A DNA stretch of 56,112 nt from Agromyces sp. ISL-38. Its GTDB lineage: Bacteria; Actinomycetota; Actinomycetes; Actinomycetales; Microbacteriaceae. Numbering within the stretch: position 1 is the first letter of the stretch; each line of letters starts with the position of its first letter. Below the pieces are notes generated by a model, which saw nothing but the letters and a program-made list of their open reading frames with translations, made no database searches and was not told the origin of the DNA. Below, one piece after another: positions 48,001 through 56,112 of the stretch. The stretch lies in contig NZ_JAGGPF010000018.1 of assembly GCF_018613935.1 (NCBI RefSeq), positions 1 to 56,112 on the forward strand, given 5' to 3'. The translations under genes and the position numbers were made by a program.

Positions 48001-50898
48001 GGCGGCGACCGAGAGGACCCGGCCGAACCGCGTGATCGCCCCGGCCGTGACCTGCACGAACTGATCGGCCTCGAACGGCTGGTCCTTGCCGAACGTGACG
48101 AGCGACGGGCTCCCGGTCGGGTCGGGGTAGCTGCCGTTCGCCGCGGTGCCCTCGGGCGCGAGCCGGTACAGCGTCGCGCCGGTGACCCCCGCACCGCCGA
48201 GGGTCGGCGACACGGTGAGCGCCATCGATACCGCCTCGACCGCGGTGTACGCGTTCGGCCGTTCGGGATGCGCGGCATCGGGCGTCGCCGGGGCGACCTT
48301 AAAGACATCCCCGACGGCGATCGGATGGCCCGGGGCGGTCGTGTGGTCGAGCTTCTTGTGGTCGACGGCACCTAGGCGGTCGATCCATCCGTTGCTCGTC
48401 GCCGTCGACGCCGTGAGCTTCTGCAAGGTGACCGAACCGCGCACGTCGGGACGGCTCGTGAACCGATTCGGCAGGTCGTGGTCGAGGATGGCGACCGGCT
48501 TCGCGCCCGGCACGACCGCCAGCACCGACGCGTACGCGGTCGCGACCGAGCCCGCCGAGACGCCGAGCACGGTCGTCGCGGCGATCGCGCTGTCGCCGCC
48601 CGACTCGACCGCGAACCAGACGTCGGAGACGAGCTCGGCGGTGCTCGACTGGCCGCCCGCGACGAGGTATTCGTCGACCGTGAGCGTCGCGCCGTCGGAG
48701 GCCGAGCGCGGCGCCGGCATGTCGGTCGGCATCGCCTGCGCGAGGTACACGGTGCCGCGCGCATGCTGGCCGCCCGGCGCGACCCGGTCCTCGAAGGTCT
48801 GGGCGCCGCCCTGCACGCTCACGGCATTGCCCGGGCCGCGCGTCCACCAGCTGCCGTGCACGCGCTTGCGGCCGTCGCCGTCCTTGCCCGTGATCACCAG
48901 GATCGAGCCGCGCGCCGTCGACGAGAACCGGCGCGCGTTGCGGAGCGGCTTGCCGTCTGGGCCCGGGGTGCCCGCGATGTCGTCGAGCTCGAGCACGCGG
49001 GGCCGGTCGAGCATGTGGAAGTAGTGCCGGCTCTCCCACGCGACGTAGCCGATCGTGATGCAGCGGTCGCCGCCGACGCCCGCGAAGCCCCGCGGCACGA
49101 ACCCGTTGAGGGCGAGCCCGAACGTGCCGAGCCGCGAACTGCCCGTCGCGAGGCGGAGCCCGAAGATCGAATGCTGCGGCCAGAAGTGGCGGCCGCCGAA
49201 GAGGCCGAGGAGCCCGACGACCTCCATGTAGAAGTTCAGCGGAGCGAACAGGAACACCGACAGCGAGGTCAGCGTCGCGCCCCAGGTCGGGCCGAGGATG
49301 AGCGTGAGGATGAAGTTGAAGACCGCGAAGTGCCCGTCGCGGTCGGGCCGGCCGAGCGGGTCGTACTGGCTGAGCGCGTAGGCGTGGACACCGCTCGACG
49401 GCGTCTCGACCGGCAGCGTCGCGGCGGGCTGCCCCGCGAGTCGGCGCGGATCGTCGTCCTCGCCGTGCCAGGGGTCGGGTGTGAGGAAGCAACCGGTCTC
49501 GGGGTCGAGCTCGCGCGCCCCGAAGCAGATGAGGCCGCTGAAGCCGTCAGCGATGTGCCCGAACAGCGTCGGCCGCCAGCCGGCATCGAGGTCGACGCGC
49601 CCGAACGCGTGCTGGATGGCGTCTTCGAATCGCCATCCGGATGTCTCGGTCGCGGTGCCGAGCAGGGTGCCGAGCGGGTCGGTCAGGTACAGCTCGTCGA
49701 TCGCGTCGTCGGCGTCGCAGCGCGCGACGACCCGGCCGTCCCACCAGAGGAACCGGCAGACCGGTGCGCCCGCCGCGGTCGTGACCGACCACAGCCGCCC
49801 GTTCGGGTCGCGATGCTCGCGATACCCGACGCCGTCGACGGTCACCGAGACGCGCCGGCCGAGCGCGTCCCAGCCGTACTCGACGGTGCGCTCGGGGGTC
49901 GTCACCGCGGTCAGCTGGCCGAGCGGGTCGTAGGCGTAGCGCGTCACGTGGCCTCGGGCGGTGCGGGCCGTGCGCCGGCCGTTGAGGTCGTAGTCGTAGG
50001 CGACCGTCTGCAGCGGGCCGATGAGCTTGCGGATGCGGCCTCCGGCTTCGGACCGCACGACCGTTCGAACGCCGTCGGTCACGAGCGCCGACAGCTCGTC
50101 GCCCGAGTACTGGCGGGCGTGCACGGTCGTACGCGGGCCGTCGGAATCGCGGCCGCCGCCCTCGCCGTCGCCGCGCCGCGCCTCGCTCCAGCCCGCGAGG
50201 CGGCCGCGCTCGTCGCGTGCGTACTCGAGCGCGCGGCCGCCGTGCCAGCGGCGGCTGACGACTCGGCCGGATGGATCGAGGCCGACGTCGACGATGGGCG
50301 AACCCGTCTTGTCCGACCATCGGGCCCCGGTGTCGCCCCGACGCTCCGACCACCGCACCTCGCGCCCGCCGACGACCGCCGCGTACTCGGCGCGGTCGGG
50401 CGACTCGGCGACCGAGAGCAGCACGCCGCCCGCGAGCCGGCCCAGCTCCCATCGGCCCGCCGACCACCGGCACGCCAGGTCGTCGTAGCCGGGCGCGGTG
50501 ACCCGCCGGGGCCGACCCGCGTCGTCGGTGTCGAGCCGCAGCACGGCGCCGCCGCGCTCGACCCGCACGGTGCGCTCGCGAAGCTCGGTGCGGGTCGTTC
50601 CCGAGGGATCGGTCGCCGCGAGCCGGTGCGTGCCGTCGATGTCAGCGGCGTCGGCCGGGGTCAGGCCGTTCGCGCGCAGCGACGCCGGGATCGCGGTCGG
50701 CGCCGAGAGCGCGACGAGCGGCGTGCCGTCATCGGCCGTGACCGCGAACGAGCCGGCCTCGTCGTCGCGGCGCACGCGCAGTGCGGTGCCGTCGGCGAGG
50801 TCGACGCGCACGACCTGACCGGCGTCGTCGCGCCAGACGCGGCGCCGGCCGCGCGCGGCGTCGTCGAGCACCTGCACGTCGGGATCCGTCCTGGTCAT
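45067..50898 (-). CDS. Giant Rhs/YD-repeat protein with C-terminal HELTH metallopeptidase-like region
   Basis: 1943 residues from ATG 50898 (GTG 50904 abuts the previous stop). Residues ~1-480 are Rhs shell with YD repeats (YDYDLNGRRTARTARGHVTR, YAYDPLGQLTAV, YGWDALGRRVSV), ending in the core signature GARELDPETGCFLTPDPW near 460. After DPLGRPDRDG there is a hydrophobic stretch (524-567), then ~1370 residues unlike normal short Rhs toxins. HELTH at 1260-1264 (SLADHELTHTLQNTWWG) is a HExxH zinc-peptidase signature. The C-terminus has Pro runs and Ig-like beta segments. No signal peptide is seen. Last gene of a coupled operon; export route and target unknown. Confidence 0.85.
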   Translation of the reverse strand: MTRTDPDVQVLDDAARGRRRVWRDDAGQVVRVDLADGTALRVRRDDEAGSFAVTADDGTPLVALSAPTAIPASLRANGLTPADAADIDGTHRLAATDPSGTTRTELRERTVRVERGGAVLRLDTDDAGRPRRVTAPGYDDLACRWSAGRWELGRLAGGVLLSVAESPDRAEYAAVVGGREVRWSERRGDTGARWSDKTGSPIVDVGLDPSGRVVSRRWHGGRALEYARDERGRLAGWSEARRGDGEGGGRDSDGPRTTVHARQYSGDELSALVTDGVRTVVRSEAGGRIRKLIGPLQTVAYDYDLNGRRTARTARGHVTRYAYDPLGQLTAVTTPERTVEYGWDALGRRVSVTVDGVGYREHRDPNGRLWSVTTAAGAPVCRFLWWDGRVVARCDADDAIDELYLTDPLGTLLGTATETSGWRFEDAIQHAFGRVDLDAGWRPTLFGHIADGFSGLICFGARELDPETGCFLTPDPWHGEDDDPRRLAGQPAATLPVETPSSGVHAYALSQYDPLGRPDRDGHFAVFNFILTLILGPTWGATLTSLSVFLFAPLNFYMEVVGLLGLFGGRHFWPQHSIFGLRLATGSSRLGTFGLALNGFVPRGFAGVGGDRCITIGYVAWESRHYFHMLDRPRVLELDDIAGTPGPDGKPLRNARRFSSTARGSILVITGKDGDGRKRVHGSWWTRGPGNAVSVQGGAQTFEDRVAPGGQHARGTVYLAQAMPTDMPAPRSASDGATLTVDEYLVAGGQSSTAELVSDVWFAVESGGDSAIAATTVLGVSAGSVATAYASVLAVVPGAKPVAILDHDLPNRFTSRPDVRGSVTLQKLTASTATSNGWIDRLGAVDHKKLDHTTAPGHPIAVGDVFKVAPATPDAAHPERPNAYTAVEAVSMALTVSPTLGGAGVTGATLYRLAPEGTAANGSYPDPTGSPSLVTFGKDQPFEADQFVQVTAGAITRFGRVLSVAASVPPVAAGPGGVPPGTPGKPASITLDEPLTGLPSGAVRVARLKESDHDKDLATGATQAGDVLTVKVTSTELFKADQAVLIDGAPRRVRQISAIGTIGVDTVDEVVGAMPFTLTKLATSGSTTSSKLASGRFLKHTGAGDKPSLYGTWSTAIMGVVPTTRKSDYDVDSQPGGWRFFLQVTPHPSDMHPDFSDYWQAVTVAGADYWLLSNELKIVKDGTDFYWEPDASDDHPRRHRVKINPTGSGAFELTVQGFVKSPVTRPDPTGGGRVFAYPAEAQVPEEPRARWSLADSLADHELTHTLQNTWWGPILGALPLQGAFRTVRDVLVANNASVGTRRFFDYSLLGDGAGVAGFEDSNWFELVSIGGLMQIAWSYVILGPVYLADKDKHKAIIQTNYADWSSVFNPVNQLIIDAIPEVQPGVESSKDWKVVLGRALTRALDMRSWTPFAGFIKLLLPDGPRNFLEQQASRKSGNLYSNILSVEDRFNAQLAVAPNLKNADLTRPLGDAVRLMSYFDGWGSRNLRLDSCDADGSAVVQLQDYFSSSKIGPILQFEPVSDTVLPADLYEPVPPPPPASPVVLATLQVDGPPGAGAGVVTRLLKVPAGTAMRPLLRSVVPIPPRVWGALGCYLVPGGPAVWKASAPYPAGWAPKPDGDAHTHEATVTIDSTVNLGSEAVAWSEPAITGALPTGPKLARFVTEKEHLVVIGRNTTGWQAAADPGITLTPRPAGGGWDLSVDAPAAGAALPRDVRVRVWASVKPGDANLFDLDHPDVPTLAGHRSYLDDDFWLPIRDFLVTVSQLPTLPVGPAATMKANGSYDLDLPIKLAGPANIVPSGSLLQVSRDSDRPPRGERWKFTAATDRFVEVTQVVHVVVRFATGIERPFEITVDPNFTLDAAAFEATQAAPLVLTITGGTGPFTVVAQPPAASRATVTIAGTTATVTIGPPAPPPPPPPGAPITWRLVVRDSTGSQGARTLTLRP

Positions 50899-50904
50899 CC
50901 GCAC

Positions 50905-53900
50905 TCACCCCACGCTCACCGAAGCACTCACCGAGATCTCAGACAGCTCGTCGAGCAGGGCGTTCCACTCGCGCTGCACCCCGTCGAGCACCGCCTCGAA
51001 CGCCGCCCGGAGGTCGGCGACGACGCCGACGGCGAACTCGAGGTCGATCGTGCCGATGGTGTCGAGGGCGGCGGTGAACTGCGCGGTCCGGGGAACGAGG
51101 TCGGCGAGCACGACGCTCGGCCGCAGCGTCTCGAGCTGCGCCCGGATCGGCGCGAACGGGTCGGCGCCCGCGAACAGCGTCGCGGGCGAGAACGCACGCA
51201 CCTGCGCGATGCAGCTGTCGAACACCGCACCGAGCTCGGCCGCGAGCGCCGCGGGCGAGTGCACCGCGACGAGGGAGATCGCGGCGCGCACGACGGCGCG
51301 CACCTCCTCCTCGATCGGGGCCGGGTCGAGCGCCTCGAAGCGTGCGAGTACGCGGTCGATGCCGGCCTGCAGTCGGGCGATGACGGTCGCGGGCATGAGC
51401 GGCTCGATGCTCTCGAACAGCGCGTCGACGAGCTGGAACATGCCGGAGGCGAGCTCGTCGGCGAGCGCGACGAAGCGCACCTCGATGCGGGCGCCGACGG
51501 CGTCGAGCCGGTCGGCGAGGTCGGTCGGGTCGATGCGATCGAACACCGCGTCGAGGAACGCGTCGGTCGCGGCGACCGGGTCGAGCTGGCCGGTCAAGAG
51601 CTCGGTGGGCAGCGCGGCATCGAGCGCGCGGGCGAGCAGTCGCAGGCTGCGGCCGAGGTCGGCCGAGTCGGATGCCACGCGGAGCCCGGCGGCGTGCGGC
51701 GCGACCTCGGCGTCGTCGACCTCGACGCGGGCGTCGAACTGCACGCCAGCGGCCGACGCGGTCAGCCGGGCGCTCGCCTGCGCGCTCACCTGGAGCCCCG
51801 CCACGGCCATCCGGAACGACTCGAGGTCGGTGCGCAGGTTCGCGAGCGGGCCGTCGCCCGCGTTCGGGTCGAGCCACGCGAGTCGCGCGTCGAGCGCGTC
51901 GCCGAGCCGCACCGCGAACCCGGTCTCGGGGTCGGTGAGCGCGCGGAGCCCGCGCGTCGCGCCCGCGAGCTCGGCGAGCACGGGGCCGAGGACGCCACCG
52001 GGCATCGCGGCGAGGCGGCTGCGCACCTCGCCGAGGAACAGCGCCAGCGGCCGCAGGATGTCCCCCAGCTCGAAGCTCCCCGCCGCCGCCGGGATCGGGC
52101 CGGCGGCTCCCGAGACGCCCGACTGCAGCTGCGTGCCGAGCCGGGTGGTCAGCTGGTGCGGCATGTCGGCGAGGCCGCCCAGCACGCCCTGCAGCGTGGC
52201 CTCGATGTCGATGCGGTCGAGCAGGTCGCGGAGTGCCTGGTATGCCGCCCGCAGCGGAGCGAAGATCGGAGCGGGGTCGAGGGTCGCGGCGAGCGTGCGC
52301 ACGACGTCCTGGAACGCGGCCTCGAGCGGCGCGACGAGCGCGCGCGGGTCGGCGCGGCCGATCTGCACGATGAGGCCGTCGAACACGTCCTGCAGCGCAT
52401 CGATGAGTGGTTGCAGGCTCAGCGCGTCGAGTGCGGCGAGGAGCTCGTCGAACGGCGGGTCGAGCTCGGCGATGAGCGCCGCCGGAGTCGCCTTCCTCAG
52501 CGCGTCGCCCGCGACCCGCCAGATCTCCTCGATCGGCCCGATCAGCCCGCCGATGTCGATCGAGCCGGCCGCGCGTTCGAACGGCGCGTCGAGCTCGGCC
52601 GCGAGGTCGAGCTCGCGCAGGACCGCCGCGGCAGCCGCGACCGCGGCCGCGACCGGCGCTGGCACGTCTCCGCCGCCGACCGCGTCGGCGACCTGCTCGC
52701 GGATGCCGTGCATGAGGTCGAGCGTCGCCGTGCCCGCGACCTCGAAGTCGATGCCGTCGAGCTCGTCGACGACCTCGGCGAGCTGGTCGGCGACCTGCTG
52801 CACGAACGGCACCAGCCGGTCGACGATCTCGCCGAGCGGATCGATCACGGCGTCGACGGCGGCACGCACCGGGCCGAGGTCGACGTCGGCCAGCAGGTCG
52901 TTCAGCTGCGTCACGAGCCCGTCGATCGCGTCGGTCACCGCGCTCGGGTCGAATCCGCGGATCTTCGCGTCGAGCTCGCGGATCGGCGCGACGCCCGCGT
53001 CGAGGAAGTCGAACCCGTCGAACGAGAGCACCGCCTGCTGTGCGGAGACGAGCGCCGCGACCGCGTCGTCGCGCAGCCGGCGCACCGGGAGCCGGTCGAG
53101 CAGCCCTCCGGCGTCGTCGAAGACCTCGTCGAGGCCGGCCAGCAGGTCGGCCAGCCGGTCGAGTCCGCTGGCCGCGATCAGTTCGTCCTTCATGGCTGCC
53201 ATGGCCGCGGTCACGGCGGCGCCGTCGACCTGCTCGAGGAACTCGGCCATGCCCTCGAGCGACTCGACGAGCGTGCGCGGGATGTCCTCACCGGGCAGCG
53301 GGAGCGCTGCGAGCCATCCGTCGATCTTCGCCGTCAGGTCGAGCGCCGGGAGCGCGTTGGCGGCCGTGCGCAGGTCGGTCGCGAGGCCCGCGGCGAACGT
53401 GCGGACCACCGCGGCGACGCCGTCGACCGCCGCGCCGACGGCGTCGATTGCGGCGAGCAGCTGGTCGACGTCGATCTCGGGCGCTTCCATGAGCGTGTAG
53501 GCGGCGTCGAGCCGAACGCGCACCGCCGCGATCGCGGCCTCGAGCGGCGCATCGTCGCCTGCATCGGTGACGAGCTTCAGCACCTGGCCCGCTGAGCCCA
53601 CGAGCCGGTTCACGTCGGCGAGGTCGAGGTCCGTGAGCACCGAGCCGAGGATGTCGAGGAGCTCACCCGGCTTCGGGTCGCGCGCGAGCGCGGCGAGCGA
53701 CTCGATCGGACGGCGGTACTCCTCGGGGATCGTCACGCCGAGCACCTTCGAGGCCCGGTCGGTGATCTCGCGCAGGAGCGTGTCGAGGTCGAGCGATCCG
53801 CTGAGCGCGCCGAATATGCGGTCGAGCACGTCGCCGTCGCCGCCGCCGAACACTTGCGCGACGGTCGCCAGCCGGTCGGCCAGCTCGCCGAAGCCGTCGA

Positions 53901-54174
53901 GCACCTCCTCGACACCCGAGAGGTCGGGCAGGTCGATGAGCCCGGCGAGCGCGTCGAGCGCCTGCCGGCCGAGCTGCTCGAGGTGGGCCGCGTCGAGCTG
54001 CACCTCGGCGGCCGCGCCGATCGCGGGGCCGAGTTCGCCGAGCAGCGCCGTCGGGTCGAGGTCGCCGAGCGAGAGCTCGCGCGCACGCTGCATCGCGTCG
54101 CGCGCGCGTCCGAGCGCCGCGTCGATCGCGGTGAAGTCGAGGCCGTTGATCTCGGCGACGAACGTGACCATCAT
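50905..54174 (-). CDS. Large Ala/Leu/Asp-rich helical repeat protein
   Basis: 1089 residues from ATG 54174, which overlaps the preceding stop (ATGA). Nearly all amphipathic helix, strongly acidic, almost no Cys, no signal peptide or membrane helix. Degenerate repeats start with [D/S/T]-P-x-x-[L/I]: TPAALIAELDPPFDELLAAL, DPRALVAPLEAAFQDVVRTL, DPAPIFAPLRAAYQALRDLL, DPAPIEEEVRAVVRAAI and SPAALAAELGAVFDS (most between 51100 and 52510). No family recognised. Its length and helical repeat make a scaffold or tape-measure-like role conceivable, but this is inference only. Its stop meets the start region of the Rhs gene. Confidence 0.8.
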   Translation of the reverse strand: MMVTFVAEINGLDFTAIDAALGRARDAMQRARELSLGDLDPTALLGELGPAIGAAAEVQLDAAHLEQLGRQALDALAGLIDLPDLSGVEEVLDGFGELADRLATVAQVFGGGDGDVLDRIFGALSGSLDLDTLLREITDRASKVLGVTIPEEYRRPIESLAALARDPKPGELLDILGSVLTDLDLADVNRLVGSAGQVLKLVTDAGDDAPLEAAIAAVRVRLDAAYTLMEAPEIDVDQLLAAIDAVGAAVDGVAAVVRTFAAGLATDLRTAANALPALDLTAKIDGWLAALPLPGEDIPRTLVESLEGMAEFLEQVDGAAVTAAMAAMKDELIAASGLDRLADLLAGLDEVFDDAGGLLDRLPVRRLRDDAVAALVSAQQAVLSFDGFDFLDAGVAPIRELDAKIRGFDPSAVTDAIDGLVTQLNDLLADVDLGPVRAAVDAVIDPLGEIVDRLVPFVQQVADQLAEVVDELDGIDFEVAGTATLDLMHGIREQVADAVGGGDVPAPVAAAVAAAAAVLRELDLAAELDAPFERAAGSIDIGGLIGPIEEIWRVAGDALRKATPAALIAELDPPFDELLAALDALSLQPLIDALQDVFDGLIVQIGRADPRALVAPLEAAFQDVVRTLAATLDPAPIFAPLRAAYQALRDLLDRIDIEATLQGVLGGLADMPHQLTTRLGTQLQSGVSGAAGPIPAAAGSFELGDILRPLALFLGEVRSRLAAMPGGVLGPVLAELAGATRGLRALTDPETGFAVRLGDALDARLAWLDPNAGDGPLANLRTDLESFRMAVAGLQVSAQASARLTASAAGVQFDARVEVDDAEVAPHAAGLRVASDSADLGRSLRLLARALDAALPTELLTGQLDPVAATDAFLDAVFDRIDPTDLADRLDAVGARIEVRFVALADELASGMFQLVDALFESIEPLMPATVIARLQAGIDRVLARFEALDPAPIEEEVRAVVRAAISLVAVHSPAALAAELGAVFDSCIAQVRAFSPATLFAGADPFAPIRAQLETLRPSVVLADLVPRTAQFTAALDTIGTIDLEFAVGVVADLRAAFEAVLDGVQREWNALLDELSEISVSASVSVG

Positions 54175-55838
54175 GACCCCCGCGGGTAGCGCAGGTCGAC
54201 GTCGGTGACCTCGAGCGTGCAGAACAGCGCGCTCGCGACGAGCGGTGCCTGCCCCGCGAATGCGGCTGCGGGCAGCACCGCGCGCACTGCGCCGAGGGCC
54301 GGCTGATCGACCGTGAGCAGCGTCACGCCGCCGAGCACGATCGGGCGTCCGCCGGGGTCGGGATCGAGCACTATGATGCGCACGAGCGGATCGGGACCCC
54401 CGACCCAGTGGAACCTGCCGCTGCCCGCGCTCACCTCGATCGCGGCCGGCCGGTCGATCTGCACGGGCTCGGGCAGGTCGACCCAGATGACACCGACGGA
54501 TGTCGCGGCGTCGACGTTCGCGGTGCCGGGAATGCCGAGCGCGGGCGGCGGGGCGTCGGCGGAGCCGTCGCTCACGGCCGGCCCCGCGCCATCCGCTGCG
54601 ACCAACGCCACGAGCAGTGCGGCCGGCTCGGGGCAGTACCCGACGAGCCCGATCCGGCTGACGCGCTCGCCGCGCAGCGCGAGCGGCGGCAGCGTTCTCA
54701 GCACCCTGTCCTGGCGGACGACGACTCCACGCTGCGCGCCCGCGGGCGGCATCGCGTCGGAGACATCTGCGAGGCGCCTGCCCCGATAGACGACCTTCAC
54801 GTCGGCGATCACGGTCGCGGGCGCGGCCGGCGGCAGCGGCGCGGCGAGCGGGAACGCGACGGCCTCGCCGGCCAGCTCGACCGTGGTCGTGCCCGGCAGC
54901 GCCCTGACCAGGTCGCCCGCCACGTCGCCAATCCGGAACCGCACCTTGCACGCGAACCGGCTCGTGAGCTGCAGGCTGCCCGCGATCGCCGTACCCGCGG
55001 CACGCAGCTTCTCGACGGCAGCGGCGACCGCGACCGAGACGTCGAGCGCCTGCACCACCGTGTCGGGCATCGGCCCCGGGAACGCCCACAGGGTCGCGCC
55101 GTCGGGCCCGAGGAGCGTGAGGTCGACCGGGGTCGGCGCGGCCCAGCCCGACACTGTGCCGACGGTCGCCGCGTGGACTGCGAAGTCGGCGGGCGAGTCG
55201 TTCTCGACGATCGAGAGCCGCACGGGACCCGCGAGATCGGGCAGTCGCAGCACGCCGTTCGAGAAGGTCGCGCCGGTCAGGGTCGGCGGCACCTTGTTCC
55301 GTCCGCCGACCGCGGGCACCGCGACCACTGGTGCGGCCCAGGCGCCGTTCGCATCGCGCACGCTCGCGATCAGGCGCCGCCCCGCGTCGGCCAGCTGCTG
55401 CTCGGATGCGAACGCGACGTCCTCCGACTTCAGGCCGCTGAGGTGGAGCGCCCGGATCCGCTGCCCGCCCGGCACCGACACGGTCAGCTCGCCTCCCCCG
55501 TCGGCCTTGGCCGGCACCTCGCCGAGCGAGTAGCCGCCGAAGTCGGGCACGGGGTCGGCCTGCACCTCGATCGTGAGCGGCGCGAGGTCGACACGGTCGG
55601 TTCCGCGCGGCGGCACCCCCCAGTCGAACGGGAGCGCGAGGCCGTCGGCGGGCACGTCGACGACGGGCGGCCGCAGCGTGATCGCGGCGATGTCGTCGAA
55701 GCGCGTCGCCGCGTCGCCGAACGCCGCGGCGGCACCGAACGTCGGGCCGACCATGACGGCGGTGTCGAGCCGCACCTGTCGGGCGGGCTCGAGGAGCGAC
55801 AGCACGTCCGTGCTGCCGAGCTCGAACAGGCGGCTCAT
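54171..55838 (-). CDS. Unknown 555-residue protein of the Rhs operon
   Basis: From ATG 55838, overlapping the preceding stop as ATGA. Starts MSRLFELGSTDVLSLLEPAR. Mostly short beta strands with Gly/Pro turns, Val/Ala rich, no signal peptide or membrane helix. Segments such as IRALHLSGLKSEDVAF and VRLSIVENDSPADFAVHAA suggest jelly-roll or Ig-like modules, as in structural or carbohydrate-binding proteins. I cannot assign a family. Both ends are coupled to neighbours, so it is probably made in step with the two giant proteins. Confidence 0.75.
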   Translation of the reverse strand: MSRLFELGSTDVLSLLEPARQVRLDTAVMVGPTFGAAAAFGDAATRFDDIAAITLRPPVVDVPADGLALPFDWGVPPRGTDRVDLAPLTIEVQADPVPDFGGYSLGEVPAKADGGGELTVSVPGGQRIRALHLSGLKSEDVAFASEQQLADAGRRLIASVRDANGAWAAPVVAVPAVGGRNKVPPTLTGATFSNGVLRLPDLAGPVRLSIVENDSPADFAVHAATVGTVSGWAAPTPVDLTLLGPDGATLWAFPGPMPDTVVQALDVSVAVAAAVEKLRAAGTAIAGSLQLTSRFACKVRFRIGDVAGDLVRALPGTTTVELAGEAVAFPLAAPLPPAAPATVIADVKVVYRGRRLADVSDAMPPAGAQRGVVVRQDRVLRTLPPLALRGERVSRIGLVGYCPEPAALLVALVAADGAGPAVSDGSADAPPPALGIPGTANVDAATSVGVIWVDLPEPVQIDRPAAIEVSAGSGRFHWVGGPDPLVRIIVLDPDPGGRPIVLGGVTLLTVDQPALGAVRAVLPAAAFAGQAPLVASALFCTLEVTDVDLRYPRGS

Positions 55839-56110
55839 CCGGCCACCGCCAGGGGGAAGCGCGCGAGCTCGGCGCCGATCGTCGGCCCTGCGCCGGCGTC
55901 GGCGCGCGCGACGTGCACGACCAGCACGTCGTCGGCAGCGGCAGCCGGAGGCCGGTACTCGACCGCGGCGGCGTCCTCGTCGACGGCGATCAGCCGCGAG
56001 CCATCCGGCCCTGCGGCGCCGCCCGCGAGGGTGCCCGCGCCGGGTCGCCCGCCCGCATCGACGACGCGCACCGCGAGCTCGCCGCACGGGCTCACCGCGG
56101 GCGCTCCGCC
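55835..56110 (-). CDS. C-terminal part of a beta-rich protein, 5' end outside window
   Basis: The frame is open to the right edge; ~91 residues are visible, ending in TGA at 55837-55835, which overlaps the next ATG. SPCGELAVRVVDAGGRPGAG and VEYRPPAAAADDVLVVHVAR look like one Ig-like (Big-type) domain. GTG 56095 lies inside the frame and is probably not the true start. Function unknown. Confidence 0.55.
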   Translation of the reverse strand, partial: GGAPAVSPCGELAVRVVDAGGRPGAGTLAGGAAGPDGSRLIAVDEDAAAVEYRPPAAAADDVLVVHVARADAGAGPTIGAELARFPLAVAG

Positions 56111-56112
56111 GG

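Noticed and set aside
48478..53595. 1705-codon open frame on the plus strand
   Set aside because: It runs antisense through two well-formed minus-strand genes and across their junction; its Arg/Asp/Glu/Val composition is that of a reverse frame in very GC-rich DNA, with no domain.

Overview
The window is high-GC actinobacterial chromosome, most likely from the family Microbacteriaceae (Agromyces-like; the genus is a guess). The evidence is gene order typical of that group: E2 acyltransferase, lipB-lipA, DUF4191, RDD, GlnR-type glnA, glnE, glnA2, panB, map, ppgK and rnpB; then a peroxiredoxin, homodimeric aceE, a PucR-type fasR, fabD-fabH-acpP-fabF and DUF3145. Many genes carry the actinobacterial leaderless signature, a TANNNT -10 box six or seven bases before the start codon.

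Region 1 (1-32252) is housekeeping core. It covers lipoate synthesis and a lipoyl-dependent E2, nitrogen assimilation (GlnA behind a textbook GlnR box, GlnA2, and the adenylyltransferase GlnE), pantothenate synthesis, N-terminal Met removal, polyphosphate glucokinase, RNase P RNA, tRNA-Val, pyruvate dehydrogenase E1 and the whole FAS-II elongation operon with its likely activator. It ends with a PadR regulator, an actinobacterial PolA-like polymerase, a zinc-ribbon/PDDEXK nuclease and an NfeD/flotillin pair.

Region 2 (32373-42609) is an island bounded by two 71-base direct repeats. Their first ~35 bases are the 3' half of a CAT-anticodon-type tRNA. It holds one galactoside-use system: a GH42 beta-galactosidase, two sugar ABC permeases, a solute-binding lipoprotein and a GH2 beta-galactosidase, all on the minus strand, with a divergent LacI-type regulator. 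Two 18-base LacI-type operators lie in the divergent gap. There is no integrase and no transporter ATPase.

Region 3 (42610-45066) is scar tissue: an IS110 5' end and the first ~60 transposase codons fused in frame to an unrelated protein, a frameshifted IS5-type transposase tail, and a third, shorter copy of the tRNA 3' end at 44796.

Region 4 (45067 to the right edge) is the least explained part. Four minus-strand genes with start/stop overlaps or a very short junction run in from beyond the window. They are a small beta-rich protein (partial), a 555-residue unknown, a 1089-residue Ala/Leu/Asp-rich helical repeat protein, and a 1943-residue Rhs/YD-repeat protein. The Rhs protein has an exceptionally long C-terminal part carrying a hydrophobic segment, a HELTH zinc-peptidase motif and Pro-rich/Ig-like ends. 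This looks like an undescribed Rhs-based delivery or surface system.
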